Assembly: GCF_036248275.1 (NCBI RefSeq)
Contig: NZ_CP109181.1
Coordinates: forward strand, 5,704,001 to 5,768,000
Source: Streptomyces sp. NBC_01716
GTDB taxonomy: Bacteria; Actinomycetota; Actinomycetes; Streptomycetales; Streptomycetaceae
Direction of reading: 5' to 3'
Length of the DNA: 64,000 nt
Part shown: positions 17,057 through 25,465 of the stretch, one piece after another
Layout: each line of letters opens with the position of its first letter
How positions within the stretch are numbered: position 1 is the first letter of the stretch
Notes under the pieces: model-generated
What the model saw: only the letters and a program-made list of their open reading frames with translations
Database searches by the model: none
Told to the model about the DNA's origin: nothing
Program-made: the position numbers and the translations under genes

Positions 17057-18256
17057 CTACGGTGCGCTCCGCTGACCGGGCAGGCTCGGGCGGCCCTGGC
17101 CGGAGGCGAAGGCCTCCGAGTAGGACTTGACCGGCTCCGGCACCGGCGGCAGGGCCGCCGTAGGCGCGGGCCGTCTGGACCCCGGGGATGCCTGGGGCGG
17201 TACGACCTGCTCCGCCGGCGCCGGCGCGAGCTGGTCCCCGTGCGGACGGCGGGCCCGGTAGGCGGCCCGGTACGCGGCGGGGGACGAGCCCAGCTGACGC
17301 CGGAAGTGCCCGCGCAGCGCCACCGGCGAGCGGAAGCCGCAGCGGCCGGCGACCTCGTCCACCGAGTAGTCGGAGGTCTCCAGCAGCCGCTGCGCCTGGA
17401 GCACGCGCTGAGTGATCAGCCACTGAAGCGGCGCGCTGCCGGTGAGCGAACGGAAACGGCGGTCGAACGTCCTGCGGCTCATATAGGCGCGGGCGGCCAG
17501 AGTCTCCACGTCGAACTGCTCGTGCAGATGCTCCAGTGCCCAGGCCACGACCTCGGCGAGCGGGTCGGAGCCGATCTCCTCTGGTAAAGACCTGTCCAGA
17601 TAGCGCTCCTGGCCGCCACTGCGCCGCGGCGGGACGACGAGCCTGCGCGCCAGTGCCCCGGCGGCCTCCGTCCCGTGATCCGTGCGCACGATGTGCAGAC
17701 ACAGATCTATTCCGGCCGCCGTCCCCGCGGAGGTGAGCACATCGCCGTCGTCGACGAACAGTTCACGCGGATCCACATGGACGGACGGGTACCGCTTGGC
17801 GAGCGTCGGCGCGTACATCCAGTGCGTGGTCGCCGGCCGGCCGTCCAGGAGGCCTGCCGCCGCGAGCACGAACGCGCCCGTGCACAGTCCGACGATCCGG
17901 GCGCCCTCCTCGTGCGCGCGGCGCAGCGCGTCCAGGGCCTCGGGCGGCGGCGGCGAGGTGATGGAGCGCCACGCCGGGACGACCACCGTGCCCGCTCTGC
18001 CGATCGCCTCCAGCCCGTAGGGCGTGGTGAGTTCGAGCCCGCCGGTGGTGCGGAGCGGACCTTCCTCCCCACCGCACACGAGCAGCCGGTATCGCGGAAC
18101 CCCGGCATCCTGACGGTCGATGCCGAACACGGAGAGCGGGATGGAGCTCTCGAAGATTGGCCCGCCACTGAAGAGCAGCACTGCGACGACCTCCCGGCGG
18201 CGGCGGCCGGAAAGCTTCCGTGCTGACTCCGGTGCGGCAATGGAGTCCTGGCTCAT
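17057..18256 (-). CDS. adpA: AdpA, central developmental regulator (AraC/XylS type with DJ-1/PfpI domain)
   Basis: 399 residues. Residues about 20-200 form the ThiJ/DJ-1/PfpI-like dimerisation domain (EVVAVLLFSGGPIFESSIPL, RIVGLCTGAFVLAAAGLLDG). Residues about 235-340 hold two AraC-type helix-turn-helix motifs (FDVETLAARAYMSRRTFDRRF and VDEVAGRCGFRSPVALRGHF). The C-terminus is a Pro-rich tail. Codon 224, in the segment RSLPEE between the domains, is TTA, the rare leucine codon read by the bldA tRNA; this is the hallmark of adpA/bldH. AdpA activates hundreds of genes for morphology and secondary metabolism. Upstream of orn, in the usual arrangement. No decay is seen. Confidence 0.96.
   Translation of the reverse strand: MSQDSIAAPESARKLSGRRRREVVAVLLFSGGPIFESSIPLSVFGIDRQDAGVPRYRLLVCGGEEGPLRTTGGLELTTPYGLEAIGRAGTVVVPAWRSITSPPPPEALDALRRAHEEGARIVGLCTGAFVLAAAGLLDGRPATTHWMYAPTLAKRYPSVHVDPRELFVDDGDVLTSAGTAAGIDLCLHIVRTDHGTEAAGALARRLVVPPRRSGGQERYLDRSLPEEIGSDPLAEVVAWALEHLHEQFDVETLAARAYMSRRTFDRRFRSLTGSAPLQWLITQRVLQAQRLLETSDYSVDEVAGRCGFRSPVALRGHFRRQLGSSPAAYRAAYRARRPHGDQLAPAPAEQVVPPQASPGSRRPAPTAALPPVPEPVKSYSEAFASGQGRPSLPGQRSAP
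17585..17587 (-). promoter_or_regulatory. TTA (bldA-dependent) leucine codon in adpA
   Basis: In-frame codon 224 counted from the ATG at 18254-18256 reads TTA. In Streptomyces TTA codons depend on the developmentally regulated bldA tRNA, so translation of adpA is likely under bldA control here too. Confidence 0.93.
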
Positions 18257-18660
18257 GGCGCTAAGCCCCCCTCGGTGTTCGCGTCTCCCCGTTCGTGTCG
18301 GGTCTTTCGCTCCTGCACGATTCCCCTCGGTTTTGCACGGGACCCCACTGTTCGCTACTCATGATCGAATCTACTGTGTCCCGTGGTGCCGGCGTGACAA
18401 GTTCTCCATCCGGCGCTATGTCGACAAGGCAACTTGGCGCGAAGCATTCGATCACGAAGCGTTCCACTCGCGCGGCCCACAGGGAAGTGCGCCTCGCGCG
18501 CATGGCCCGTCCCCGTAGGCGGTTCGCGGCCGGAAAGGACCTCTCTGCCCTGGTGACAAGGGGGTTGGCAGGCCATTTCGCCAAGGATCGGTCGCAGGGG
18601 TGAAGTTGGCTGAAACCTTACGGGTGTGCGGGCCCGGAAGCGTCAGCGGACCGGCGCGCT
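18257..18660 (-). promoter_or_regulatory. adpA upstream region
   Basis: About 400 bases without a coding frame that I believe in. It must contain the adpA promoter and a long leader, as in other Streptomyces. One 9-of-10 match to the AdpA site consensus TGGCSNGWWY (TGGCGCGAAG) occurs at 18435-18444 on the plus strand, which would fit the autoregulation known for AdpA; a match this short could be chance. Confidence 0.45.
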
Positions 18661-18975
18661 TCAGTCATGCGTACGCGCGCCCCGACGCGCCCCCTGGGGC
18701 CTGGTGTTACCCACCGTACGTCGGTCCCGGAGCGAGCGCTCCGAGCGGCGCAGCAGGAGCCGGCAGGCCGCCGTCACGGCGAGCAGCCCAAGCGCGGGGA
18801 CGGCGGCTCCGCCGACGGAGGTCCCGAACACGACGAGCACCACCGGCACGAGTACGCAGCTGAAGGCGGCCCAGCGAACCACATCGCTCGCGGACTCGGC
18901 GGAAGCGGGCGACGCGGCCGGCGCGGGCCGAGGGTCCGAGGGGGAGGAGCCGTGGTGCTGCGGTCGTACGGACAC
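18661..18975 (-). CDS. Small membrane protein, hypothetical
   Basis: About 104 residues from the GTG at 18973-18975, chosen because GGAG lies five bases upstream; the frame continues upstream without a ribosome site. The N-terminal 35 residues are His/Pro/Ser-rich (VSVRPQHHGSSPSDPRPAP). Two hydrophobic helices follow (VRWAAFSCVLVPVVLVVFG and GAAVPALGLLAVTAACRLLL), and then a basic tail, RRSERSLRDRRTVGN. Topology suggests both ends inside the cell. It is upstream of adpA on the same strand but separated by 400 bases. Function unknown. Confidence 0.55.
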   Translation of the reverse strand: MSVRPQHHGSSPSDPRPAPAASPASAESASDVVRWAAFSCVLVPVVLVVFGTSVGGAAVPALGLLAVTAACRLLLRRSERSLRDRRTVGNTRPQGARRGARTHD

Positions 18976-19317
18976 GTGAGCTCCCTGATGGCGGGGGTGG
19001 CTGTGGTGACTGGATTGACTGCGTCGACTACGGGCCGGACCCATGATCAACGAGGTGTCCGGCCGTCCGGTCACTTACCACCCCCCGGGTGGCCCGCCCC
19101 TCGCGTCCTTGTGTACGGGCCATCGGGCGTTGCGATACCTGGCGGGCTCGGGCATGCTCCCCTGATACGTCGCGTGTGCGGCGGCCATGCCTGGGCAGAT
19201 GAGGAGTGCCGCCGTACCCTTGCGGGTAAGGGGTTGGGAAGATGATTCCCAGACACAGCACCGTTGCCCCGTCAATTGTTGCTCCTTCACACAAGGACCT
19301 TCCTCGCCGAGACATCG
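18976..19317. other. Intergenic region between divergent small genes
   Basis: About 340 bases between the minus-strand membrane protein and the plus-strand stress protein. I see no convincing gene. A 6-bp inverted repeat, TGGGAA and TTCCCA, lies at 19235-19251, about 70 bases before the stress protein start, and could be an operator. Otherwise I see nothing defined. Confidence 0.5.
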
Positions 19318-19839
19318 ATGGCCGGTCACGAAATCCCCGAACCCGCTGACCGCGAGCAGTTGACCGACCACGCGTCGGACCTGCAAGCGGCGGAAGAGAC
19401 ACGCACTTCCTGCGACCCGGCCTTCCGGCACGGAGTGGTCGTCGGATTCGACGGGTCGACGTCCAGCGAGCGCGCGCTCGCGTATGCCGTCGGAATGGCC
19501 CGCAGACTCGGATCCGCCCTGATCATCGTGCATGTGGCCAACCGGCTGCCCACCACCGTCTGGGCGGGTTGCGAGCCGCCGGTCTTCGTGGACGTGCCGG
19601 ACCACCGCACCGAGGTGCTCGGTCTCGAACTGGCCTGCGCCGACTACCTCACCGAGGTGCCGTGGATCCTCGTCGAGCGCGGCGGCGACATCTGTCACGA
19701 GCTCGAAGAGGTCGGCCAGGAGTACGCGGCCGACGCGATCGTCGTCGGCTCCACGCACGGCATAGTCGGACGCATCTTCGGCACGGTGGCGGGACGGCTG
19801 GCACGACGGGCCAGGCGGCCCGTCGTGGTCATTCCCTAG
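19318..19839 (+). CDS. Universal stress protein (UspA family)
   Basis: 173 residues from ATG 19318-19320 (the frame is open 54 bases earlier but without a better start). A 45-residue polar extension precedes a single Usp domain: HGVVVGFDGSTSSERALAYAV, ALIIVHVANRLP, and the nucleotide-binding end IVVGSTHGIVGRIFGTVAGR followed by RPVVVIP. The motif is close to the G-2x-G-9x-G(S/T) ATP-binding pattern. The family binds ATP and helps cells under stress or dormancy; the partner is unknown. It stands alone, ending at a hairpin shared with the convergent glmS. Confidence 0.85.
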   Translation: MAGHEIPEPADREQLTDHASDLQAAEETRTSCDPAFRHGVVVGFDGSTSSERALAYAVGMARRLGSALIIVHVANRLPTTVWAGCEPPVFVDVPDHRTEVLGLELACADYLTEVPWILVERGGDICHELEEVGQEYAADAIVVGSTHGIVGRIFGTVAGRLARRARRPVVVIP

Positions 19840-19841
19840 CC

Positions 19842-19864
19842 CCGCACCGGCTGCTTCGGTGCGG
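19842..19864. terminator. Convergent hairpin terminator
   Basis: CCGCACCG and CGGTGCGG arms with a 7-base loop lie between the stops of the stress protein gene and glmS. Confidence 0.65.
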
Positions 19865-19881
19865 CTGACGCGCCGTCATGG

Positions 19882-21711
19882 CTACTCCACCGTCACGGAC
19901 TTCGCCAGGTTGCGCGGCTTGTCGATGTCCCGGCCCAGCGCCAGCGCCGTGTGGTAGGCGAGCAGTTGGAGCGGAATCCCCATCAGGATCGGGTCCAGCT
20001 CCGGCTCGTTCTTCGGCACCAGGATCGTCTGGTCGGCCTTCGGCTGCTCCTGGTGCGCGACCGCGAGGATCCGGCCGCTGCGGGCCTTGATCTCCTCCAG
20101 CGCCGCGCGGTTCTTCTCCAGCAGATCGTCGTCCGGCACGATCGCCACGGTCGGCAGGGCCGGTTCGATGAGCGCGAGCGGTCCGTGCTTCAACTCGGAG
20201 GCCGGATAGGCCTCGGCGTGGATGTACGAGATCTCCTTGAGCTTCAGGGAGGCCTCAAGAGCCACCGGATAGCCGCGCACCCGGCCGATGAACATCATCG
20301 ACTTCGCGTCCGCGTACTCGTCCGCGATCTTCTTGATCTCCGCCTCGGACTCCAGGATCTCCGCGATCTGGGCGGGCAGGGCGCGCAGCCCCGTGATGAT
20401 CCGCTTGCCGTCGGCGACCGACAGGTCGCGGATACGGCCCAGGTGCAGCGCGAGCAGTGCGAAGGCCACCACCGTGTTGGTGAAGCACTTCGTGGAGACG
20501 ACACAGACCTCCGGGCCCGCGTGCACGTACACACCGCCGTCGGTCTCGCGGGCGATCGCCGAGCCGACGACGTTGACGACGCCGAGCACCCGGGCACCCT
20601 TGCGCTTGAGCTCCTGCACGGCGGCCAGGACGTCGTACGTCTCGCCCGACTGCGACACGGCGATGTAGAGCGTGTCGGGGTCCACGACGGGATTGCGGTA
20701 ACGGAACTCGGACGCCGGCTCCGCGTCCGCCGGGATCCGCGCCAGCGACTCGATGAGCCCGGCGCCGATGAGCCCCGCGTGGTATGAGGTGCCGCAACCG
20801 AGGATCTTGATGCGCCGCACCCCGCGGGCCTCGCGCGCGTCCAGATTCAGGCCGCCCAGGTGCACGGTCGAGAACCGGTCGTCGATCCTGCCGCGCAGCA
20901 CCCGGTCCACGGCGTCGGCCTGCTCGGAGATCTCCTTGTGCATGTACGTGTCGTGGCCGCCCATGTCGTACGACTCGGCCTCCCACTCCACGGTGGTCGG
21001 CGTGGCCGAGGTGCGCGAGCCCTCGGTCGTGTACGTACGGAAGTCGTCGGCCTTGATGGTGGCCATCTCGCCGTCGTCGAGGGTGACGACCTGGCGGGTG
21101 TGGGAGACCAGCGCGGCGACGTCGGACGCGACGAACATCTCCTTCTCGCCGATGCCGAGGACGACGGGCGAGCCGTTGCGGGCGACGACGATACGGTCGG
21201 CGAAGTCGGCGTGCAGGACGGCGATGCCGTACGTGCCCTCGACCAGCTTCAGGGACTGGCGGACCTTCTCCTCCAGCGTCTCGGCCTGCGAGCGCGCGAT
21301 GAGATGGGTCAGGACCTCGGTGTCGGTCTCGGAGAGGAAGACGACACCGTCGGCCTCCAGCTTCACGCGCAGGTCGGTGGCGTTGTCGATGATCCCGTTG
21401 TGGACGACGGCGACCTTGTTCTCCGGGTCGAGGTGCGGATGCGCGTTGTGGTCGCTCGGGGCGCCGTGGGTGGCCCAGCGGGTGTGCGCGATGCCGGTGG
21501 TGCCGGCGAAGCGCTTGGGGACGCGGGACTCCAGCTCACGGACGCGGCCCTTGGCCTTGACCATCTTCAGGGCCGCGGACTTGCCGGCTGCCGGTTTGCC
21601 CGTGATGACCAGGCCCGCGGAGTCGTAGCCCCGGTACTCCAGCCGCTGGAGGCCCTCCAGCAGCAGTGGAGCGACGTCACGCCGTCCGATGTAACCGACG
21701 ATTCCGCACAT
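19882..21711 (-). CDS. glmS: Glutamine--fructose-6-phosphate aminotransferase (isomerizing)
   Basis: 609 residues beginning MCGIVGYIGRRD, where Cys2 becomes the N-terminal catalytic Cys of the glutaminase domain after Met removal; this fixes the start at 21709-21711. The N-terminal half is the class II glutamine amidotransferase (RWATHG, then the acceptor loop GNHNAH-like DHNAHPH). The C-terminal half has two SIS domains (GCGTSYHAG and ISQSGET-like VSQSGETYD), ending DKPRNLAKSVTVE, the canonical terminus. It makes glucosamine-6-phosphate for peptidoglycan. Synteny suggests the second glmS copy of streptomycetes; whether another exists elsewhere cannot be seen. It neighbours a GH20 hexosaminidase, linking amino-sugar synthesis and salvage. 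Confidence 0.96.
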   Translation of the reverse strand: MCGIVGYIGRRDVAPLLLEGLQRLEYRGYDSAGLVITGKPAAGKSAALKMVKAKGRVRELESRVPKRFAGTTGIAHTRWATHGAPSDHNAHPHLDPENKVAVVHNGIIDNATDLRVKLEADGVVFLSETDTEVLTHLIARSQAETLEEKVRQSLKLVEGTYGIAVLHADFADRIVVARNGSPVVLGIGEKEMFVASDVAALVSHTRQVVTLDDGEMATIKADDFRTYTTEGSRTSATPTTVEWEAESYDMGGHDTYMHKEISEQADAVDRVLRGRIDDRFSTVHLGGLNLDAREARGVRRIKILGCGTSYHAGLIGAGLIESLARIPADAEPASEFRYRNPVVDPDTLYIAVSQSGETYDVLAAVQELKRKGARVLGVVNVVGSAIARETDGGVYVHAGPEVCVVSTKCFTNTVVAFALLALHLGRIRDLSVADGKRIITGLRALPAQIAEILESEAEIKKIADEYADAKSMMFIGRVRGYPVALEASLKLKEISYIHAEAYPASELKHGPLALIEPALPTVAIVPDDDLLEKNRAALEEIKARSGRILAVAHQEQPKADQTILVPKNEPELDPILMGIPLQLLAYHTALALGRDIDKPRNLAKSVTVE

Positions 21712-21837
21712 ATCAGTCTCTGCCTCTCCGCCAATGTTCAGTGGTGTGCCCGACCGCCTGCCGTCCGTGGACGGTGTGTGGCCGTACGCTCCGCAGCCGG
21801 CCGCGGCTCGCCGCGGCTCGCCGCGGTTCGGCGTCAC

Positions 21838-22188
21838 TCAGCCGTAGACGATCCGCCGGAGCTGCCTGAGGGACAGCTCGGGCGGTGCCACCGCGCGGTG
21901 CGGCAGTTCCGCCGCGATCCGCTCGAAGATCTCCGGGTTCGCGGCGCCGCCGGCCTGGAGCTCGCGGTGTCTGCGCCGGACGAACTCCTCGGTGGTCTCG
22001 TCGAAATACGCCAGGACGTCCAGAACCACCCGGGCCGCCTCGCCGCGCGGGAGCGCGGTACTGCGGACCAGATGGTCGACGAGGTCGTCGTGAGGCGAGG
22101 GTGAACGGCGTTCGAGCACCCGTAGATACTGCGGGTGCAGGGCGGTTCTTTGCAAGAATCCTGCCCGAATCCGGGCAGGAGTGACCAT
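21838..22188 (-). CDS. Conserved hypothetical protein, 116 aa
   Basis: Soluble, Arg-rich helical protein: MVTPARIRAGFLQRTALHPQ, DDLVDHLVRSTALPRGEAAR, VLDVLAYFDETTEEFVRRRH and a terminal PELSLRQLRRIVYG. GGAG lies four bases before the ATG at 22186-22188. It occurs between glmS and the DUF4429 gene as it does, from memory, in other streptomycetes. No motif suggests activity. It is on the same strand as both neighbours, with a 20-base gap to the upstream one, so probably in the same transcript. Confidence 0.7.
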   Translation of the reverse strand: MVTPARIRAGFLQRTALHPQYLRVLERRSPSPHDDLVDHLVRSTALPRGEAARVVLDVLAYFDETTEEFVRRRHRELQAGGAANPEIFERIAAELPHRAVAPPELSLRQLRRIVYG

Positions 22189-22208
22189 GATCTCCGGCGG
22201 GGCGGTGC

Positions 22209-23099
22209 TCAGAGACGCTTCAGTACGGCCTGCTTGGCGGTCGTGAACTCCTCCTCCGTGAGGATCCCGGCCTGGTGCAGTTCGCCCAGCTCACGGAGCC
22301 TGCGCAGCAGCGCGTCATGATCGTCGCCGCCCGCGGCCGGCTGCGCGGGCACGTCGGCGCCGTCGGGGGCCTTGGTGAGGCCGGGGGCCGTGGCGGGCGC
22401 CGCGTTCGGGTGCGGCAGCCGGGCCACCACGGCGGCGGCGACCAGCGCCATCAGCGGGTCCTTCCGGAAGCCGTACAGCTCCACGGAGTGCGGGTCGTAC
22501 TTGGGCGCCGGGGAATTGCCCCTGCCGACCACGAAACGCAGGAAGCCGTTCTCCATCCCGGCGCTCGGCCGCCACTCCACGCCGTCCACATCGCCGATCG
22601 CGAGGGTGGTCATCCCCCGCGAGGACTTGGACTCCTCGGTCTTCCAGTTCCACTCCAGCCGGATCAGCTCGCCGTCGAAGCTCGCGGTCCCGTCGCCGGC
22701 GCCCATCGTGATCGGCAGGGAGGGGCCGGGCAGCAGATAGCGGTCGGTGGGCCCCGAGTCGACCTCGTCCAGCAGCAGGGCGTTGCGCACCTCGTCCACG
22801 AAGTACTCGGCGACGCCCGTGCGGTCGCTGTCCACACTCAGCTGGTACGGGTCGGAGCCGTCGTCCAGCTTGCCCCCGGCGACCCTCGCCAGCGGGTCGG
22901 CGCCCTCCCGCAGCCGCAGCCTGAGCCGCCCCGACCTACGCCCCTGCTCGAAGGTGATGCCCGCCAACGCCCCGAGCGGCACGGCGACTTCGCCGAGCGA
23001 CTTGCGCAGCGGACTCACACGCTTGTCGCTGCCGGGCACGATGCGCACGGTGTCGCCGTCGAAGGTCCAAGTGCCGTCCCTCTGGATGATTTCCGCCAT
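22209..23099 (-). CDS. DUF4429 protein with C-terminal SHOCT domain
   Basis: 296 residues from ATG 23097-23099. There are two repeats of the DUF4429 beta fold: residues about 5-100 (GTWTFDGDTVRIVPGSDKR, VPLGALAGITFEQGRRSGRL) and about 130-225 (GTASFDGELIRLEWNWKTE, FLRFVVGRG). A Pro/Ala-rich linker leads to a SHOCT motif at the end (LLRRLRELGELHQAGILTEE, then EFTTAKQAVLKRL). SHOCT tails are short oligomerisation or membrane-associating modules. The gene diverges from the hexosaminidase gene. The cellular role of DUF4429 is not established. Confidence 0.85.
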   Translation of the reverse strand: MAEIIQRDGTWTFDGDTVRIVPGSDKRVSPLRKSLGEVAVPLGALAGITFEQGRRSGRLRLRLREGADPLARVAGGKLDDGSDPYQLSVDSDRTGVAEYFVDEVRNALLLDEVDSGPTDRYLLPGPSLPITMGAGDGTASFDGELIRLEWNWKTEESKSSRGMTTLAIGDVDGVEWRPSAGMENGFLRFVVGRGNSPAPKYDPHSVELYGFRKDPLMALVAAAVVARLPHPNAAPATAPGLTKAPDGADVPAQPAAGGDDHDALLRRLRELGELHQAGILTEEEFTTAKQAVLKRL

Positions 23100-23229
23100 G
23101 GGGCGATTGTTCCACCGGGGCGCCGAAGAGAAGAGCGGTCCGCACCTTGACCCGGACGGGACCGGGGAGTCCGATGGAAAGGTTCGGTCGCTCCGCACCA
23201 CAGTTGACCTCCGTCGAAGGGGCACGTCT

Positions 23230-24918
23230 GTGAGACAGCACGGAACATCCCCCACCTCCCCCCGACTCCACTCCCGCCGATCCGCGTCCGTGCGGCTGGC
23301 CGGCCCGCTGCTCGTCGGTGTCGCCCTGTTCTCGTGCGTGGCCGCGTCCGGGGCCGTCGCGGCTCCCGTCGCGCCATCCGTCGCCGCGTCCAGTGTCACG
23401 CCGCTCGGCGACATCGTCCCGGCGCCCGCCTCGGTGCGGCCGGGCGGCGCGCCGTACTCCCTCACCTCCTCGACCCGGATCCGGGTGGACGAGGACTCCC
23501 ACGAGGCACGGCGCGTCGGCACCTATCTCGCGGGGCTGCTGCGGCCCTCCACCGGCTACGACCTGCGGATCACCGACGACGACCGGGGCCGGGGCCGGGG
23601 CGACGACGGGATCCGGCTGCGGCTGACGTCCGGTGACCGGGATCGGGCGCTCGGCGACGAGGGCTACCGTCTGGAGTCCGACCGTGCCGGCGTCACCCTC
23701 ACCGCCCGTGAGCCCGCCGGGCTCTTCCACGGCGTCCAGACGCTGCGCCAGCTCCTCCCGGCCTTGGTGGAGAGCCGCACCAGGCAGCCCGGCCCCTGGA
23801 AGGTCGCGGGCGGCACCATCACCGACACACCGCGCTACGCCTACCGGGGCGCGATGCTCGACGTCTCACGGCACTTCTTCACCGTCGGGCAAGTCAAGTG
23901 CTACATCGACCAGTTGGCCCTCTACAAGATCAACACCCTGCATCTGCACCTCTCCGACGACCAAGGCTGGCGCATCGCGATCGACTCCTGGCCCCGGCTC
24001 GCGGCGTACGGCGGCTCGACCCAGGTCGGCGGCGGCCCCGGCGGGTACTACACCAAGGCCCAGTACCGCGAACTGGTGCGTTACGCCGCCTCGCGCCATC
24101 TCGAAGTCGTCCCGGAGATCGACATGCCGGGCCACACGAACGCGGCGCTCGCCTCGTACGCCGACCTGAACTGCGACGGCGTCGCGCCGCCGCTCTACAC
24201 CGGCACGGCCGTCGGCTTCAGCTCGCTGTGCGCGACGAAGGAGATCACGTACGACTTCGTGGACGACGTGGTGCGTGAGCTGGCCGCCCTGACGCCCGGC
24301 AGATATCTGCACATCGGCGGCGACGAGGCGCACTCCACCAGCCATGCGGACTATGTGGAGTTCATGCGGCGGACGCAGGCGGCCGTGGCCAAGTACGGGA
24401 AGACCGTGGTGGGTTGGCACCAGCTGACCGGCGCGGACCCGGTGAAGGGCGCAGTCGCGCAGTACTGGGGCTACGACGCCACGGGCGCCGCCGAGCGCGC
24501 CCAGGTCGCCGAGGCGACGAAGACGGGCACGAAGCTGATCCTCTCCCCGGCCGACCGGGTCTATCTCGACATGAAGTACGACCGGAACACCGACCTGGGC
24601 CTGACCTGGGCCGGTCTGGTCGAGGTTGACCGCTCGTACGACTGGGACCCGGCGGCCTATCTCGCGGACGCGGGTGCCGCCCCGGAGGCGGTGCTGGGCG
24701 TCGAGGCGCCGCTCTGGTCGGAGACGCTGTCGACCAGCGACCACATCGAGAGGATGGCGTTCCCGAGGCTGCCGGGAGTCGCGGAGATCGGCTGGTCCCC
24801 GCAGTCGGCGCGGGACTGGGACACGTACAGGGAACGCCTGGCGGCCCAGGGGCCGAGGCTGACGGCACTGGGTATCGACTACTACCGCTCCCCGGTGGTG
24901 CCGTGGTCCGCTCGGTAG
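23230..24918 (+). CDS. Secreted beta-N-acetylhexosaminidase, glycoside hydrolase family 20
   Basis: 562 residues with a GTG start (23230-23232) and AAGGGG eight bases before. Signal peptide residues about 20-47 (RLAGPLLVGVALFSCVAASG, cleaved near AVAAP). A GH20 N-terminal alpha/beta domain lies at about 60-190. The TIM barrel includes RGAMLDVSRHFF, HLHLSDDQGWR, the PEIDMPGH loop and the catalytic Asp-Glu pair in HIGGDEAHS; a Trp-rich end, GVEAPLWSETL, completes the pocket. The enzyme removes terminal GlcNAc or GalNAc from chitin and glycans using substrate-assisted catalysis. Synteny matches SCO2786. It is probably monocistronic with the small gene behind it. Confidence 0.94.
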   Translation: MRQHGTSPTSPRLHSRRSASVRLAGPLLVGVALFSCVAASGAVAAPVAPSVAASSVTPLGDIVPAPASVRPGGAPYSLTSSTRIRVDEDSHEARRVGTYLAGLLRPSTGYDLRITDDDRGRGRGDDGIRLRLTSGDRDRALGDEGYRLESDRAGVTLTAREPAGLFHGVQTLRQLLPALVESRTRQPGPWKVAGGTITDTPRYAYRGAMLDVSRHFFTVGQVKCYIDQLALYKINTLHLHLSDDQGWRIAIDSWPRLAAYGGSTQVGGGPGGYYTKAQYRELVRYAASRHLEVVPEIDMPGHTNAALASYADLNCDGVAPPLYTGTAVGFSSLCATKEITYDFVDDVVRELAALTPGRYLHIGGDEAHSTSHADYVEFMRRTQAAVAKYGKTVVGWHQLTGADPVKGAVAQYWGYDATGAAERAQVAEATKTGTKLILSPADRVYLDMKYDRNTDLGLTWAGLVEVDRSYDWDPAAYLADAGAAPEAVLGVEAPLWSETLSTSDHIERMAFPRLPGVAEIGWSPQSARDWDTYRERLAAQGPRLTALGIDYYRSPVVPWSAR

Positions 24919-24928
24919 GGTGCGGCGC

Positions 24929-25228
24929 ATGTCTGTGAACATTCATCTCGCGCTGCGCGTCGGCACGCTCGAATCCCTCGACGAGGCGGAGGCGGTGAAG
25001 GGCGTGCTGGCGGCGGTCCTGACCGAGCACGGGATCCAGAACGAGGTACAGCTCCGGAAGTTCAAGGAGCCGATATCGGTGAAGGTGACAACGGGCAAGT
25101 GGCCGTTGAGCGTTCGGGGTTTCGGCGTGTGGAGCACGGCGTTCGAGAAGGACGTCACGGAGGCGGTCCGGAGCGCCGCGCCGTCGGCGGTGGTCGATCT
25201 GGACTGGGGCTACCCGGACTACGACTAG
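24929..25228 (+). CDS. Small conserved protein, 99 aa
   Basis: Compact alpha/beta protein: MSVNIHLALRVGTLESLDEA, KGVLAAVLTEHGIQNEVQL, ISVKVTTGKWPLSVRGFGVW and a closing VVDLDWGYPDYD. There is no signal or membrane segment. The start at 24929-24931 lies ten bases after the hexosaminidase stop, so the two may be cotranscribed. Its TAG stop (25226-25228) is the first three bases of the neighbouring inverted-repeat element, so the original C-terminus may have been longer or ended with a different stop. Function unknown. Confidence 0.65.
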   Translation: MSVNIHLALRVGTLESLDEAEAVKGVLAAVLTEHGIQNEVQLRKFKEPISVKVTTGKWPLSVRGFGVWSTAFEKDVTEAVRSAAPSAVVDLDWGYPDYD

Positions 25229-25410
25229 GGCGTGTTTGAGAAGTCCCGTCTGGCCCACGACGCCTGGCACGCGCGCTCGCCGCGTTGTCGGAGTCATCCA
25301 AGTACGTCCGGTCCATCTACGGGGCTGATCCTCCGCCTTGCGATCGCACGCACCAGACGCCGTGGGCCCCGCCCGATGGGCGGACGACGCTACTTCTCAA
25401 ACACGCCCTA
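25226..25410. repeat. 185-bp MITE-like element with 19-bp perfect terminal inverted repeats
   Basis: The ends TAGGGCGTGTTTGAGAAGT (25226-25244) and its exact complement (25392-25410) bound a GC-rich non-coding centre. CTAG is present at both outer ends, which fits the 4-bp YTAR target of IS5-type elements. The first ten bases match the ends of the IS-bounded unit next door. It carries no gene. It looks like a miniature element mobilised by an IS5-family transposase. Confidence 0.8.
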
Positions 25411-25465
25411 GGCCCTGTCCGGACCTAGGGCGTGTCTCTTTGATGGGTTGATCAGTTGATCGGAT

